Origin: an uncultured Helicobacter sp.
Lineage (GTDB): Bacteria; Campylobacterota; Campylobacteria; Campylobacterales; Helicobacteraceae
DNA length: 64,000 nt
Direction: 5' to 3'
Assembly (NCBI GenBank): GCA_944325775.1
Contig: CALVBL010000005.1
Coordinates: 1-64,000, forward strand
Shown here: piece by piece, positions 26,540 through 35,786 of the stretch
Layout: each line of letters starts with the position of its first letter
How positions within the stretch are numbered: the stretch's first letter is position 1
Translations under genes and position numbers: made by a program
Notes under the pieces: model-generated
The model's input: the letters and a program-made list of their open reading frames with translations, nothing else
What the model was told of the DNA's origin: nothing
Databases searched by the model: none

Positions 26540-27004
26540 ATGAAGCAGATCCTCACGGTATTTGTCTTCCTCTTTAGTCTTGGGGTACTAGCTAGCGGGG
26601 CTTTTATCGTGTATCAAAAAACCGATTTTATACAATCCCCATCTATCGCCTCCAAGCTTGCAGACAATGTGCAGATGACTCAGATTGAGCATAATGATAT
26701 GTGGCTTAAGGATTTTTCTGCTTCTTCTAGCGATTCGTTCCAGTATCCTGCTACGGAGTTGTTCGTGAAGTTTGATTTTGCAAACAATCCTCAAGACAAT
26801 GTGATTAGGAGCATTGAAATTAAGGATTTGGACGAGTATAAATATTTTTGTGTCGCACAGGTGCTTAAACAAAACAAACTTGAAAGCACATATTACAAAA
26901 GTGGCGATGTGCTGCGTCTTATGGTGTTTATCGATAACGATGTGGTGTTGCAAAAATTTCTTCAAGACTTACAATATTATAGAATCCAATATATTCTCAA
27001 CTAA
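26540..27004 (+). CDS. Membrane-anchored hypothetical protein between rpsA and serA
   Basis: A 154-residue protein with one N-terminal hydrophobic helix (ILTVFVFLFSLGVLASGAFIVY) that could be an anchor or an uncleaved signal, and a soluble remainder presumably in the periplasm. The mature part is acidic with no recognised motif. Its position next to rpsA is kept in H. pylori (HP0398, from memory, also of unknown function). It starts 12 nt after the rpsA stop. Confidence 0.7.
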   Translation: MKQILTVFVFLFSLGVLASGAFIVYQKTDFIQSPSIASKLADNVQMTQIEHNDMWLKDFSASSSDSFQYPATELFVKFDFANNPQDNVIRSIEIKDLDEYKYFCVAQVLKQNKLESTYYKSGDVLRLMVFIDNDVVLQKFLQDLQYYRIQYILN

Positions 27005-27011
27005 GTTGTTA

Positions 27012-27017
27012 TATAAT
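27012..27017 (+). promoter_or_regulatory. -10 box of serA
   Basis: TATAAT in GTTATATAATAACC, 29 nt before the serA ATG and just past the preceding stop codon. Confidence 0.5.
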
Positions 27018-27046
27018 AACCCAATCTTTGACTTAAGGAGTGTGAA

Positions 27047-28627
27047 ATGGCGTTAAAAATCGTGGTGTGTGACCATATCCACCAAAGTGGTTTGGATCTT
27101 TTGCAGGCCCAAAATGATATTTTGTTTGAGAATCTAGCGTCTTTACCCAAAGATGTCTTGCGTCAGTCTATCAAAGATGCTGATGTCGTGATCACGAGGA
27201 GTTCGACTGATGTCGATGAGGCGTTTTTAGAACATGCACAGAATCTAAAGAGTATCGTGCGTGCTGGCGTGGGTGTAGATAATGTCGATATTCCAGCTTG
27301 TAGCAAAAAGGGTATCGTAGTGATGAATGTCCCCACAGCCAACACAATCGCGGCGGTGGAGCTCACGATGGCGCATCTCATTAGTAGTGTGAGAAATTTT
27401 CCCGGGGCAAACCATCAGCTCAAAGAGGAGCGCAAGTGGAAGCGCGAGGATTGGTATGGCACCGAGCTTAAGGGCAAAAGTTTGGGGATTATTGGCTTTG
27501 GGAATATCGGAAGCAGAGTAGGCAAGAGAGCTAAGGCATTTGAAATGGAAGTTATTACCTATGATCCTTATATTGATGCTTCTAAGGCTATCGATGCGGG
27601 CGTGCGCTACACGACGAACCTCGAGGATATCTTGCGGTGCGATATCATCACTATCCACACTCCCAAAAATACCGAAACCAAAAATATGATCACTGCTAAG
27701 GAAATCGCCAAAATGAAAGATGGCGTGATTTTGATAAATTGCGCGCGAGGTGGGTTGTATAACGAAGAGGATTTGTATGATGGCTTAAAGAGCGGCAAGA
27801 TTCGCTGGGCTGGGCTTGATGTGTTTAATAAAGAGCCAGCGATTGATAATAAACTCCTTGATTTGTCCAATGTTTATGTAACGCCCCACATAGGTGCTAA
27901 TACCTTAGAATCTCAAGAAAAAATCGCCATAGAGGCTGCTCACGCCGCGATAGAATCTGCGCGCGGTTCGAGCTATCCCAATGCACTCAATCTCCCTATC
28001 AAAGAGGTGGATCTACCCGCAGCTATCAAGCCCTATCTTGAGCTTACCCAAAAGCTGTCCTTTATCTGTGCGCAAGCTAACAAAGGCGCGTTTCGATCGC
28101 TAGAGATCACAGCGTATGGCGAGGTGAGTCGCTATGGAGATTCACTAAGGACCTTTGCGCTTGTTGGCGGGCTTAGTGCGAGTTTGGGGGATCATATTAA
28201 TTATGTCAATGCGCCTTTTGTAGCGCAAGAAAGGGGCGTGGAGGTGAAATTCATAGGGCAAGAACTCTCCCAAACCTACAAAAATCATATCAAAATCACT
28301 CTAAGCACGCAGCAAGATGTATTTAGTGTCGAAGGCGCGGTGTTTGAGGATAAGTATTTGCGCATTACTACGATCAATGGCTTTGTGTTTGATATCGAGC
28401 CAGCGGGCAAAATGATACTCTTTAGAAACACCGATGTGCCCGGTGTGATCGGAATGGTGGGAAATACGCTTGCTAAGCATAAAATCAATATTGCGGATTT
28501 TCGCCTAGCACGAAAAGACAAAGAGGCTCTAGCAGTGGTGGTTGTAGATGATGATGTTTCTCAAGAAGTATTACAAGAGTTAGAATCTATCCCTGCGTGC
28601 TTAGGGCTTAGATATGTCGTGATCTAA
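27047..28627 (+). CDS. serA: D-3-phosphoglycerate dehydrogenase SerA
   Basis: First enzyme of serine synthesis, oxidising 3-phosphoglycerate with NAD. The 526 residues hold a split substrate domain, a Rossmann domain with LGIIGFGNIGSRVGKRA (about 146-162), the catalytic run INCARGGLYNEEDL and TPHIGANT, then an allosteric domain (about 320-450) and a C-terminal ACT domain (GMVGNTLAKHKINIADF) that would bind serine as feedback inhibitor. This is the long type of PGDH. AAGGAG lies 8 nt before the ATG. Confidence 0.96.
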   Translation: MALKIVVCDHIHQSGLDLLQAQNDILFENLASLPKDVLRQSIKDADVVITRSSTDVDEAFLEHAQNLKSIVRAGVGVDNVDIPACSKKGIVVMNVPTANTIAAVELTMAHLISSVRNFPGANHQLKEERKWKREDWYGTELKGKSLGIIGFGNIGSRVGKRAKAFEMEVITYDPYIDASKAIDAGVRYTTNLEDILRCDIITIHTPKNTETKNMITAKEIAKMKDGVILINCARGGLYNEEDLYDGLKSGKIRWAGLDVFNKEPAIDNKLLDLSNVYVTPHIGANTLESQEKIAIEAAHAAIESARGSSYPNALNLPIKEVDLPAAIKPYLELTQKLSFICAQANKGAFRSLEITAYGEVSRYGDSLRTFALVGGLSASLGDHINYVNAPFVAQERGVEVKFIGQELSQTYKNHIKITLSTQQDVFSVEGAVFEDKYLRITTINGFVFDIEPAGKMILFRNTDVPGVIGMVGNTLAKHKINIADFRLARKDKEALAVVVVDDDVSQEVLQELESIPACLGLRYVVI

Positions 28628-28638
28628 GGGCTGGTGTG

Positions 28639-29976
28639 ATGAATACGCACGATCAATATCTTCGGGATATTACCAAGCGTAGTCTTACAGAGGTTTTTGC
28701 TGCATTTATCAGGGCAGAATCTTTTAGCGGGATTTTGCTTTTTGTATGCGCGGTGTGCGCCATGCTAGTGGCAAACTCACCATTATCAGAGTGGTATTTT
28801 TGGCTTTGGAATGAGAATCTGGGCATCAGCTTTGGTGAGCAATTTTATGGCTTTAGCGTGCATCATTGGATCAATGATGTGCTGATGGCGATTTTTTTTC
28901 TTATGGTTGGTTTGGAGATCAAGCGTGAGGTGCTCTTTGGTGATTTGTCTGGATTCAAAAAGGCTGCATTCCCAGTGATAGGGGCATTGGGTGGTATGGT
29001 AGTACCAGCTATTATCTATTTTAGTCTTAATGTCGGGACTGAATCTTGGCATGGTTTTGGGATTCCTATGGCGACAGATATTGCTTTTGCGCTTGGTGTG
29101 ATTTTGCTCTTGGGTAAGCGCGTGCCTATGGCATTAAAGGTATTTTTGGTAACGCTTGCAGTGGCTGATGATCTAGGAGCGATTATCGTGATTGCGACGG
29201 CATATCCTTCACCAGAGGGCTTGCATTTAGCGTGGCTTTTGGGGGCTGTGTGTGTGATTGGGCTTTTGATCCTGCTTAATAAACAGGGTGTGCGTAGTCT
29301 TGGTGTGTATCTTAGTGTGGGTGTGGTGCTGTGGTTTTGCGTGCATCATAGTGGCATACACGCGACTATCGCGGCGGTTGTGCTGGCATTTTGCATTCCG
29401 ATTCGACCAAGGATTCAGAGCGAAGAGTTTATCGCGCTACTTGAGACATTGCCGCAAAATTTTAAGAATCTTGACAAGCACCATCGCACAAACGCACTAC
29501 TCACCAATGAGCAAGTCCATCTTGTCAGTACTTTAGCAAAAGATTCGCTTGATGTGCAAAATCCACTTTTGCGCCTTGAGCATGCACTGCAGCCTATCTG
29601 TGCATATGGCATTATGCCACTTTTTGCGTTTGCAAATGCTGGTGTGGATATACGCGGCGAGGTGCATTTTGGGATTGATCATATTATGCTTGGCGTGTTT
29701 TTGGGGCTTGTGGTGGGCAAGCCCGTGGGGATATTTTTATTTACATTTGTGTGTGAGAAGCTCGGTATAGCGGCGCGTCCGCAAGGTGTGAGCTGGAGGC
29801 ATATCTTTGGTGCAGGCATGCTGGGGGGAATAGGCTTCACGATGTCGATTTTTGTCTCCAATCTCGCTTTTGAGAGTGCGCAAGCTCAAGATGTCGCTAA
29901 AGTTTCTATTTTGCTTGCTTCAAGTGTGGCTGGAGTGCTTGGAGCGGCTTTTTTGGCATTGCAAAAAAGTAAGTAG
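28639..29976 (+). CDS. nhaA: Na+/H+ antiporter NhaA
   Basis: Inner-membrane antiporter that expels sodium in exchange for protons. The 445 residues contain about eleven helices; the paired aspartates that bind the ion are in LAVADDLGAIIVI near residue 174, and MVGLEIKREVLFGDL and GAGMLGGIGFTMSIFVS are family hallmarks. ATG 28639 is preferred to the GTG one codon before. Order nhaA-yajC-secD-secF matches H. pylori. Confidence 0.95.
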   Translation: MNTHDQYLRDITKRSLTEVFAAFIRAESFSGILLFVCAVCAMLVANSPLSEWYFWLWNENLGISFGEQFYGFSVHHWINDVLMAIFFLMVGLEIKREVLFGDLSGFKKAAFPVIGALGGMVVPAIIYFSLNVGTESWHGFGIPMATDIAFALGVILLLGKRVPMALKVFLVTLAVADDLGAIIVIATAYPSPEGLHLAWLLGAVCVIGLLILLNKQGVRSLGVYLSVGVVLWFCVHHSGIHATIAAVVLAFCIPIRPRIQSEEFIALLETLPQNFKNLDKHHRTNALLTNEQVHLVSTLAKDSLDVQNPLLRLEHALQPICAYGIMPLFAFANAGVDIRGEVHFGIDHIMLGVFLGLVVGKPVGIFLFTFVCEKLGIAARPQGVSWRHIFGAGMLGGIGFTMSIFVSNLAFESAQAQDVAKVSILLASSVAGVLGAAFLALQKSK

Positions 29977-30002
29977 GGCTTATAAATTTTTCAAGAGCTT
30001 TT

Positions 30003-30022
30003 AACCCTTTGGGGGTTATAAT
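30003..30022 (+). promoter_or_regulatory. Promoter of the yajC-secDF operon
   Basis: A -10 box TATAAT (30017-30022) lies 33 nt before the yajC ATG. Just before it AACCC (30003-30007) and GGGTT (30013-30017) form a small inverted repeat that overlaps the box, which could be a protein site or chance. Confidence 0.5.
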
Positions 30023-30054
30023 CGCGTTTTTAATTTTTCACCAAAAGGATTGTT

Positions 30055-30369
30055 ATGGAACAACAAGCACAAGTAGCACAGCAAGCGGGTGGGTTGCAAG
30101 AAACTCTCATAGGTTTAGCACCGATTTTATTTTTTATCGCACTTATTTATCTGCTTATTATTCGTCCGCAAAACTCAAGACGCAAAAAGCATCAAGAAAT
30201 GATTAGTAATCTCAAGAAAGGCGATAAGATTATCACGACAGGCGGTCTGATCGTCGAGGTGGTCAAGCCCGAGGAAAATTTCTTTAGTGTGAGACTAAAT
30301 GATGATACGATTGTAAAGCTCTCTAAGGAGTTTGTGGCATATAAACTCGATGAGCAAGAAACAAAATAA
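30055..30369 (+). CDS. yajC: Preprotein translocase subunit YajC
   Basis: Small single-helix protein (104 residues) of the SecDF-YajC complex that aids protein export. Gln-rich N-terminus, one helix (APILFFIALIYLLIIRP) and then KGDKIITTGGLIVEV, the conserved cytoplasmic domain. It leads the operon yajC-secD-secF. Confidence 0.95.
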   Translation: MEQQAQVAQQAGGLQETLIGLAPILFFIALIYLLIIRPQNSRRKKHQEMISNLKKGDKIITTGGLIVEVVKPEENFFSVRLNDDTIVKLSKEFVAYKLDEQETK

Positions 30370-30383
30370 CTTGAAGTCGCTCA

Positions 30384-32012
30384 ATGAAAAAGGCTTTTAA
30401 TTATCGTTTATGGACGCTCATTCTCATAGCGATCGTAGGAGTTGTGCTAAGTATTCCTTCTGTCTTTGGCACACCCGGGCGCAAGATTACTCTAGGACTT
30501 GATTTGCAAGGTGGGCTCAATCTCTTGTTAGAGGTTAAGACCCACGAGGCGATCAGGGCACGACTCTCATCTTTAGCTTCAAGCATTACTTATGAGACCA
30601 CTGACAAAAAGATCCTTATAGATTCTGTCAAGATTTTAGAAGATCGTATTGTTTTTGAAATGTTTGACAGGAAAGAAAAGCCCCAGATAGAACAGATTCT
30701 ATCAAAATATGAGGGCTTGAATGTCCTTGAAGAAAATAATATTTTTACTATTACTTTCACACAAGAAGAGATTCCAAAAATCGAAGAAGATGCGATCAAT
30801 CAGGCTATCAGTACTATTAGAAAGCGACTGGATATCTTTGGTTTGCAAGAGCCAAGCGTGACAAAGCGAGGCAAGCAAAATATCCTTGTAGAGGTACCGG
30901 GTAAAAACACACCAGAGGAAGAGGAGCGTCTGCGCGGACTTATCTCTAAGCCCTCGCATTTGCAGTTTATGGCGGTTGATGAGGATCGCAATGCGCGTGT
31001 GAATCTAATGAGTGAGAGCGAGGCAGAAAGCTATGGCGATGTGATCCTACCTTTTGCGCAAGATGAAGGTGAGGGAACATTGTTACTTGTCAAAAAAGTG
31101 CCTATTTTAGATGGCTCTGCGATTTCTAGTGCTTCGCCAGCGCGCGATAATAATGGCAAATATGTGGTTAATTTCACACTTAATTCCGATGGGGCGCAGC
31201 AGTTTGGGAATTTTACAAGCAAAAATATTGGCAAAAGACTTGCGATCGTGCTAGATGGCAAGGTGTATTCTGCACCGGTTGTGCGTGCTAGGATCAGTGA
31301 TAGCGGACAGATAAGTGGCAATTTCGATAAAAATAGCGCGGCGGATTTATCCATCACGCTCAAAAGTGGTGCGCTCCCTGCTTCTATGGAGGTCATAGAA
31401 AAACGCGGTGTGGGTCCAAGTCTAGGAGCAGATAGTATCAAAGCCTCTCTTATCGCGCTTGTGAGTGGTTTTGCGATGGTTGTAGTCTTTATGGTGTTGT
31501 ATTACAATATCGCTGGATTCATTGCTGTGAGTGCGTTATTTGTCAATATTGTGCTCATTGTGGCGGTTATGTCATTATTTGGGGCGACACTCACATTGCC
31601 GGGTATGGCAGGTATTGTACTTACCGTGGGCATGGCAGTAGATGCAAACATTATCATCAATGAACGCATCAGAGAAGCTCTGCGACTTGGCAACAATGTC
31701 ACTAAATCCATTGAAATAGGCTATGCAAACGCTTCACGGGCGATTTTTGATTCAAATATCACAACTCTTTTGGCGGCACTCCTGCTCTATGCCAATGGTA
31801 CCGGCGCGATACAGGGGTTTGCGATTACCTTGAGTTTGGGGATCATAGCCTCGATTCTTACAGCGATTGTTGGTACGCATGGAATCTATCTCGCGCTTTT
31901 GTCTAAGGTAAGCAAGACAAAGAATCTCCACCTGTGGTTTGGGATCAGTAATGATAGTATCGGCATAGATCAGTCTCCAAAGCTATCGCACAAGAAAATC
32001 AAAGAAAAATAG
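30384..32012 (+). CDS. secD: Protein translocase subunit SecD
   Basis: Inner-membrane part of the proton-driven SecDF pump that pulls proteins across the membrane. The 542-residue protein has the N-terminal helix, GLDLQGGLNLLLEV, a large periplasmic domain with IRKRLDIFGLQEP, and the C-terminal six-helix domain (SLGADSIKASL, MAVDANIIINERIRE with the coupling Asp). It begins 14 nt after yajC and ends 13 nt before secF. Confidence 0.96.
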   Translation: MKKAFNYRLWTLILIAIVGVVLSIPSVFGTPGRKITLGLDLQGGLNLLLEVKTHEAIRARLSSLASSITYETTDKKILIDSVKILEDRIVFEMFDRKEKPQIEQILSKYEGLNVLEENNIFTITFTQEEIPKIEEDAINQAISTIRKRLDIFGLQEPSVTKRGKQNILVEVPGKNTPEEEERLRGLISKPSHLQFMAVDEDRNARVNLMSESEAESYGDVILPFAQDEGEGTLLLVKKVPILDGSAISSASPARDNNGKYVVNFTLNSDGAQQFGNFTSKNIGKRLAIVLDGKVYSAPVVRARISDSGQISGNFDKNSAADLSITLKSGALPASMEVIEKRGVGPSLGADSIKASLIALVSGFAMVVVFMVLYYNIAGFIAVSALFVNIVLIVAVMSLFGATLTLPGMAGIVLTVGMAVDANIIINERIREALRLGNNVTKSIEIGYANASRAIFDSNITTLLAALLLYANGTGAIQGFAITLSLGIIASILTAIVGTHGIYLALLSKVSKTKNLHLWFGISNDSIGIDQSPKLSHKKIKEK

Positions 32013-32025
32013 ATAGGAGCACGTT

Positions 32026-33000
32026 ATGGAAGTCTTTAAAAAAATAAAAGTCTATGACTTTGCAAAATACAGCTCTTATGGACTGATCATCTCTGCTATT
32101 TTATGCGTAGGGGCAGTGGCCTTAATCTTGATCAAAGATTTTAAGCTGGGCATTGATTTTGCGGGTGGAAGTATTGTGCAGATTCAGTATGATCAAGACC
32201 CACAAGCACCTTTATCACAGATTCGCGAGATTCTATCGCAGCACGAGGTTTTTAAGGGGTTTCAGGTCAGTGAATTTGGATCGCCAAATGAGGTGCTTAT
32301 CAAACTTCCTATCGTGGAAAGCCCTCAAGGCTCAACATTGCAAATGGTGCAAGAGATTCTAAAGCCCACAGGAGAGTTTAGCATACGGCGTAATGATGAG
32401 ATAGGTGCGAAAGTTGGTGATGAGTTTAAGCGCAAGGGGATTTTATCGCTTGTTTTTGCATTTATTGCGATGATGGTGTATGTTTCATTTCGCTATGAGT
32501 GGAGATTCTCACTTGCGGGTATTATAGCATTGATTCATGATGTGATCTTGGCTTCAGCCGTGGTGATCATCGCTGATATTGATTTTAATCTTGAGGTACT
32601 AGCTGCGCTTTTGACACTCATAGGGTATTCGATCAATGACACGATTATCATCTTTGATAGAATCCGCGAGCAAATGCTCTCAAAACGTGTGAGTGATATG
32701 TGTTATGTGATCAATGAGGCGGTTTCGCGCACACTTTCGCGCACGATACTTACCTCACTTACGGTGTTTTTTGTGGTTTTGACGCTGTATCTTTTTGGCG
32801 GGGAGATTATCAGAGGATTTTCACTGCCTATGCTTGCTGGGGTGATCATAGGGACATATAGCTCTATGTTTGTCGCACCTCGCTTGGCTCTTGTATTTGG
32901 CTTTAGTATTGAGGAGTATTACCAAAAAGAAATGAAAAAGCTCAAAAAACAAGAAGAAAAGAAGCGTTTAAGGGCTATGTATGAAAATGGTAGAGTGTAG
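32026..33000 (+). CDS. secF: Protein translocase subunit SecF
   Basis: Partner of SecD, 324 residues with six helices and a small periplasmic domain. GIDFAGGSIVQIQ near residue 43 and the intramembrane stretch IGYSINDTIIIFDRIRE carry the family motifs. The C-terminus is a charged coil rich in Lys and Glu. Confidence 0.96.
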   Translation: MEVFKKIKVYDFAKYSSYGLIISAILCVGAVALILIKDFKLGIDFAGGSIVQIQYDQDPQAPLSQIREILSQHEVFKGFQVSEFGSPNEVLIKLPIVESPQGSTLQMVQEILKPTGEFSIRRNDEIGAKVGDEFKRKGILSLVFAFIAMMVYVSFRYEWRFSLAGIIALIHDVILASAVVIIADIDFNLEVLAALLTLIGYSINDTIIIFDRIREQMLSKRVSDMCYVINEAVSRTLSRTILTSLTVFFVVLTLYLFGGEIIRGFSLPMLAGVIIGTYSSMFVAPRLALVFGFSIEEYYQKEMKKLKKQEEKKRLRAMYENGRV

Positions 33001-33014
33001 ATAAGGGGGACATT

Positions 33015-33356
33015 ATGAATTGGGGCAGAGTATTTTTTGTATTTTTTAGTATGCTGGGTTTGACGCTTAGTGTGGCGTTTTTATACGAAAACAATGTTGT
33101 GATTTTGTTTTTGGCGACTTCGGTGAATTTCGTGTGTGTCACACTAAGAATCGGGGTAAAAAACTCCTTATCAGCAGAGATCTTAGCTACACTGCTTGTT
33201 GTGTTGCTTCACCTTGTAGCGGGATTTGTGATTTTGCAGGTCTTTGAATCTCTGCATCTCGCGTATGCTGTGGTCTTGGGTGCGGTGGTAGCAAACGCTG
33301 TATCTCTGCTTCTGTTGGTGCTTGAGAGTATCAAGGACAATCAAGAAGAGATATAA
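33015..33356 (+). CDS. Small integral membrane protein after secF
   Basis: A 113-residue protein that is almost entirely hydrophobic, with four predicted helices (VFFVFFSMLGLTLSVAFLY, VVILFLATSVNFVCV, LATLLVVLLHLVAGFVIL, LAYAVVLGAVVANAVSLLL). A gene for such a protein follows secF in H. pylori too (HP1548, from memory). Function unknown; its conserved place suggests a link with the translocase. It may belong to DUF6394. Confidence 0.75.
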   Translation: MNWGRVFFVFFSMLGLTLSVAFLYENNVVILFLATSVNFVCVTLRIGVKNSLSAEILATLLVVLLHLVAGFVILQVFESLHLAYAVVLGAVVANAVSLLLLVLESIKDNQEEI

Positions 33357-33365
33357 GGAGCGTGA

Positions 33366-34400
33366 ATGGATAAAGAAGTTTTTCGCAAAAAAATCTATAA
33401 TCCCGAGAGTACCGAGAGCGTGAATGATCGCAAGATCTTTGGTGGGAATCCTACGAGTATGTTTGACCTCAACAAAATCAAATACCAGTGGGCATATACA
33501 TTGTGGAAAAAAATGCTTGCTAACACTTGGTTTCCCGAAGAGGTGAATATGAATGCCGATAAGCGTGATTACAATGGTGGTCTCACACCTCAAGAGAAGT
33601 TAGGCTATGATAGGGCGCTTGCGCAACTTATTTTTATGGATTCGCTGCAGACAAACAATCTCATAGACAATGTCAATCCTTATATGACTAGCCCAGAAAT
33701 CAACCTCGTGCTTGTGCGTCAGGCGTATGAAGAGGCACTGCATTCACAAAGCTACGCGGTGATGGTAGAATCTATCTCGGCAAACACCGATGAAATCTAC
33801 AATATGTGGCGCGTGGATATGCAGCTACGGCACAAAAATGACTATATCGCAAATGTGTATTTGGAGCTTGCCAAAAACCCCACAGAGCATAATCTACTTA
33901 AGGCGATGTTTGCCAATCAGATTTTAGAGGGGATTTATTTTTATAGCGGGTTTTGTTACTTTTATACCCTCGCGCGCAGTGGCAAGATGCTAGGGAGTGC
34001 GCAGATGATACGCTTTATTCAGCGTGATGAAGTGACCCACCTCGTGTTATTTCAAAATATGATCAATTCATTGCGCAAGGAGCGTGATGATCTCTTTACC
34101 AACAATCTCAAAGAAGAAGTGATCGAGCTATTCAAAAAAGCCGTGGAGGTGGAGAGTGCGTGGGGTGAGTATATCACTCAAGGGCAGATTCTAGGGCTTA
34201 CAAGTGAGATCATTGGGCAGTATATCCAGTATCTCGCTGATGAACGTCTCCATAGAGTGGGATTCCCCAAACTTTATAATGTCTCTCACCCTATTAAGTG
34301 GGTGGATCAGTTTAGTAGCTTCAATGACCAAAAGACAAACTTTTTTGAAGCCAAGGTTACAAATTACGCAAAAGGGAGCATAGATTTTGATGATTTCTAA
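33366..34400 (+). CDS. nrdB: Ribonucleotide reductase class I beta subunit NrdB
   Basis: Carries the di-iron tyrosyl radical used to make deoxyribonucleotides. In the 344 residues the metal ligands and surroundings appear as RQAYEEALHSQSY (Glu, His), the radical region YFYTLARS, and FIQRDEVTHLVLF (Glu, His). The C-terminal peptide SIDFDDF is the tail that docks on NrdA, which is not in the window. The next gene overlaps the end by 11 nt. Confidence 0.95.
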   Translation: MDKEVFRKKIYNPESTESVNDRKIFGGNPTSMFDLNKIKYQWAYTLWKKMLANTWFPEEVNMNADKRDYNGGLTPQEKLGYDRALAQLIFMDSLQTNNLIDNVNPYMTSPEINLVLVRQAYEEALHSQSYAVMVESISANTDEIYNMWRVDMQLRHKNDYIANVYLELAKNPTEHNLLKAMFANQILEGIYFYSGFCYFYTLARSGKMLGSAQMIRFIQRDEVTHLVLFQNMINSLRKERDDLFTNNLKEEVIELFKKAVEVESAWGEYITQGQILGLTSEIIGQYIQYLADERLHRVGFPKLYNVSHPIKWVDQFSSFNDQKTNFFEAKVTNYAKGSIDFDDF

Positions 34401-35124
34401 GAAGCTATACGCACTGCAGGTAAAGATCGGGACGGACTTTGAGTTGAATCTAAAAAAGGTACTCGCACTCCTAGAGCAATGCCAAGAAGATTCTATTATT
34501 TGCACACCAGAGGTGGTGTTTAGTGGGTTTGCCTATCAGCATATGGAGGAGGCATCGGAGTTTTCTAAAATCGCTACGCAAACACTCCTAGAGGCTAGTA
34601 AGCACCACACGCTTATCACGACGATGATAGAGAAAAATCATCAGCAGTTTTTTAATAATCTCAAAGTCTTTCACAAAGGTGAGATTATCCACAAGCAAGC
34701 CAAGCACAAGCTTTTTGCTCTAGGCGATGAGCAGCTGCATTTTAGTGCTGGGGCAGAAGATGAGATCGTGCCTTTTTGTGTGGATTCACTCAAATGTGCG
34801 GCGCTTAACTGCTTTGAGTTGCGTTTTATTGATCTATGGAAGCGCGTGCAGGGAGCGGATATTATCTTTATCCCGGCGCAATGGGGCAAGCAGCGCAAAG
34901 ATCAGTTTGAGACACTCTGCAAGGCACTAGCGATTGCTAATCAGAGCTTTGTGGTGGCGAGCGATGGGGCGAATGATACGATGGCTAAGGGCAGTGCGGT
35001 GATCACACCCTATGGTGTAGTGTATAAAAATGACAAAAAAGAAATCATTTCAGCGCAAGTGGATCTACACGAGACCTCCAAGATGAGGAAATACATACAA
35101 ACGGGCATACCAATCAATCTCTAA
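34390..35124 (+). CDS. Carbon-nitrogen hydrolase (nitrilase superfamily)
   Basis: A 244-residue cytoplasmic amidase-like enzyme. The catalytic triad is present: Glu in CTPEVVFSGF, Lys in KQAKHKLFALGDE and Cys in AALNCFELRF. The substrate may be a small amide, but family members are too diverse to name it. ATG 34390 is preferred to the TTG one codon upstream. It overlaps nrdB and is followed by pcm after 9 nt. Confidence 0.82.
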   Translation: MISKKLYALQVKIGTDFELNLKKVLALLEQCQEDSIICTPEVVFSGFAYQHMEEASEFSKIATQTLLEASKHHTLITTMIEKNHQQFFNNLKVFHKGEIIHKQAKHKLFALGDEQLHFSAGAEDEIVPFCVDSLKCAALNCFELRFIDLWKRVQGADIIFIPAQWGKQRKDQFETLCKALAIANQSFVVASDGANDTMAKGSAVITPYGVVYKNDKKEIISAQVDLHETSKMRKYIQTGIPINL

Positions 35125-35133
35125 GGGCGTTTG

Positions 35134-35784
35134 ATGTATGCAAACACAAAGATGGTGGCAGAGATTCAAAAATATGTCAAGCTTTCGCCATCAGTGACTA
35201 AAGCCTTGGGTAGCGTGGATAGAGCGTTTTTTGTCCCGCCGGGTTTGAAAAATAAAGCCTATAGTCTCGATCCTCTGCCTTTGGAAGATTCACAATGGAT
35301 TAGCTCGCCGCTCACGGTAGCTATCATGACAGAATCTCTACTCCCAAATGGCGGTGAGAGTGTGCTAGAAGTGGGCTGTGGGAGTGGCTATCAGGCGATG
35401 GTACTCTCACATTTGTTTCGCTATGTCTATACCATAGAGCGCATTGAGCCTCTACTCATAGAGGCAAAGCGTCGCTTTCATCTGCTCAATGCACATAATA
35501 TATTTGCAAAACTCGGTGATGGACAAAATGGCTGGATGGAGTACGCACCTTTTGACGCGGTGATATTTAGTGCGTGTGCGCGGGAGATTCCATCGTGTCT
35601 TGTGTCTCAGCTCAAAGAGGGTGGCATATTTCTAGCGCCGATATCTGATGGAGATCCGACCCAGCAGCGCATCACGCGCTTTGTCAAACAAAATGGCGTT
35701 TTGGGTGCTCCTCTTGTGATCACACAATGCTCATTTGTCAATGTGTGCGATGGTATCGTGTCTGCTCGTGCGCATGGAGTGTGA
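35134..35784 (+). CDS. pcm: Protein-L-isoaspartate O-methyltransferase
   Basis: Repairs aged proteins by methylating isoaspartyl residues with SAM. In the 216 residues, QWISSPLTVAIMTESL binds the peptide, VLEVGCGSGYQAMVLS is SAM motif I, YTIERIEPLL follows, and GDGQNGW completes the pattern. ATG 35134 is chosen over the TTG one codon upstream. nrdB-pcm-lptF/G-truA order is as in H. pylori. Confidence 0.92.
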   Translation: MYANTKMVAEIQKYVKLSPSVTKALGSVDRAFFVPPGLKNKAYSLDPLPLEDSQWISSPLTVAIMTESLLPNGGESVLEVGCGSGYQAMVLSHLFRYVYTIERIEPLLIEAKRRFHLLNAHNIFAKLGDGQNGWMEYAPFDAVIFSACAREIPSCLVSQLKEGGIFLAPISDGDPTQQRITRFVKQNGVLGAPLVITQCSFVNVCDGIVSARAHGV

Positions 35785-35786
35785 GT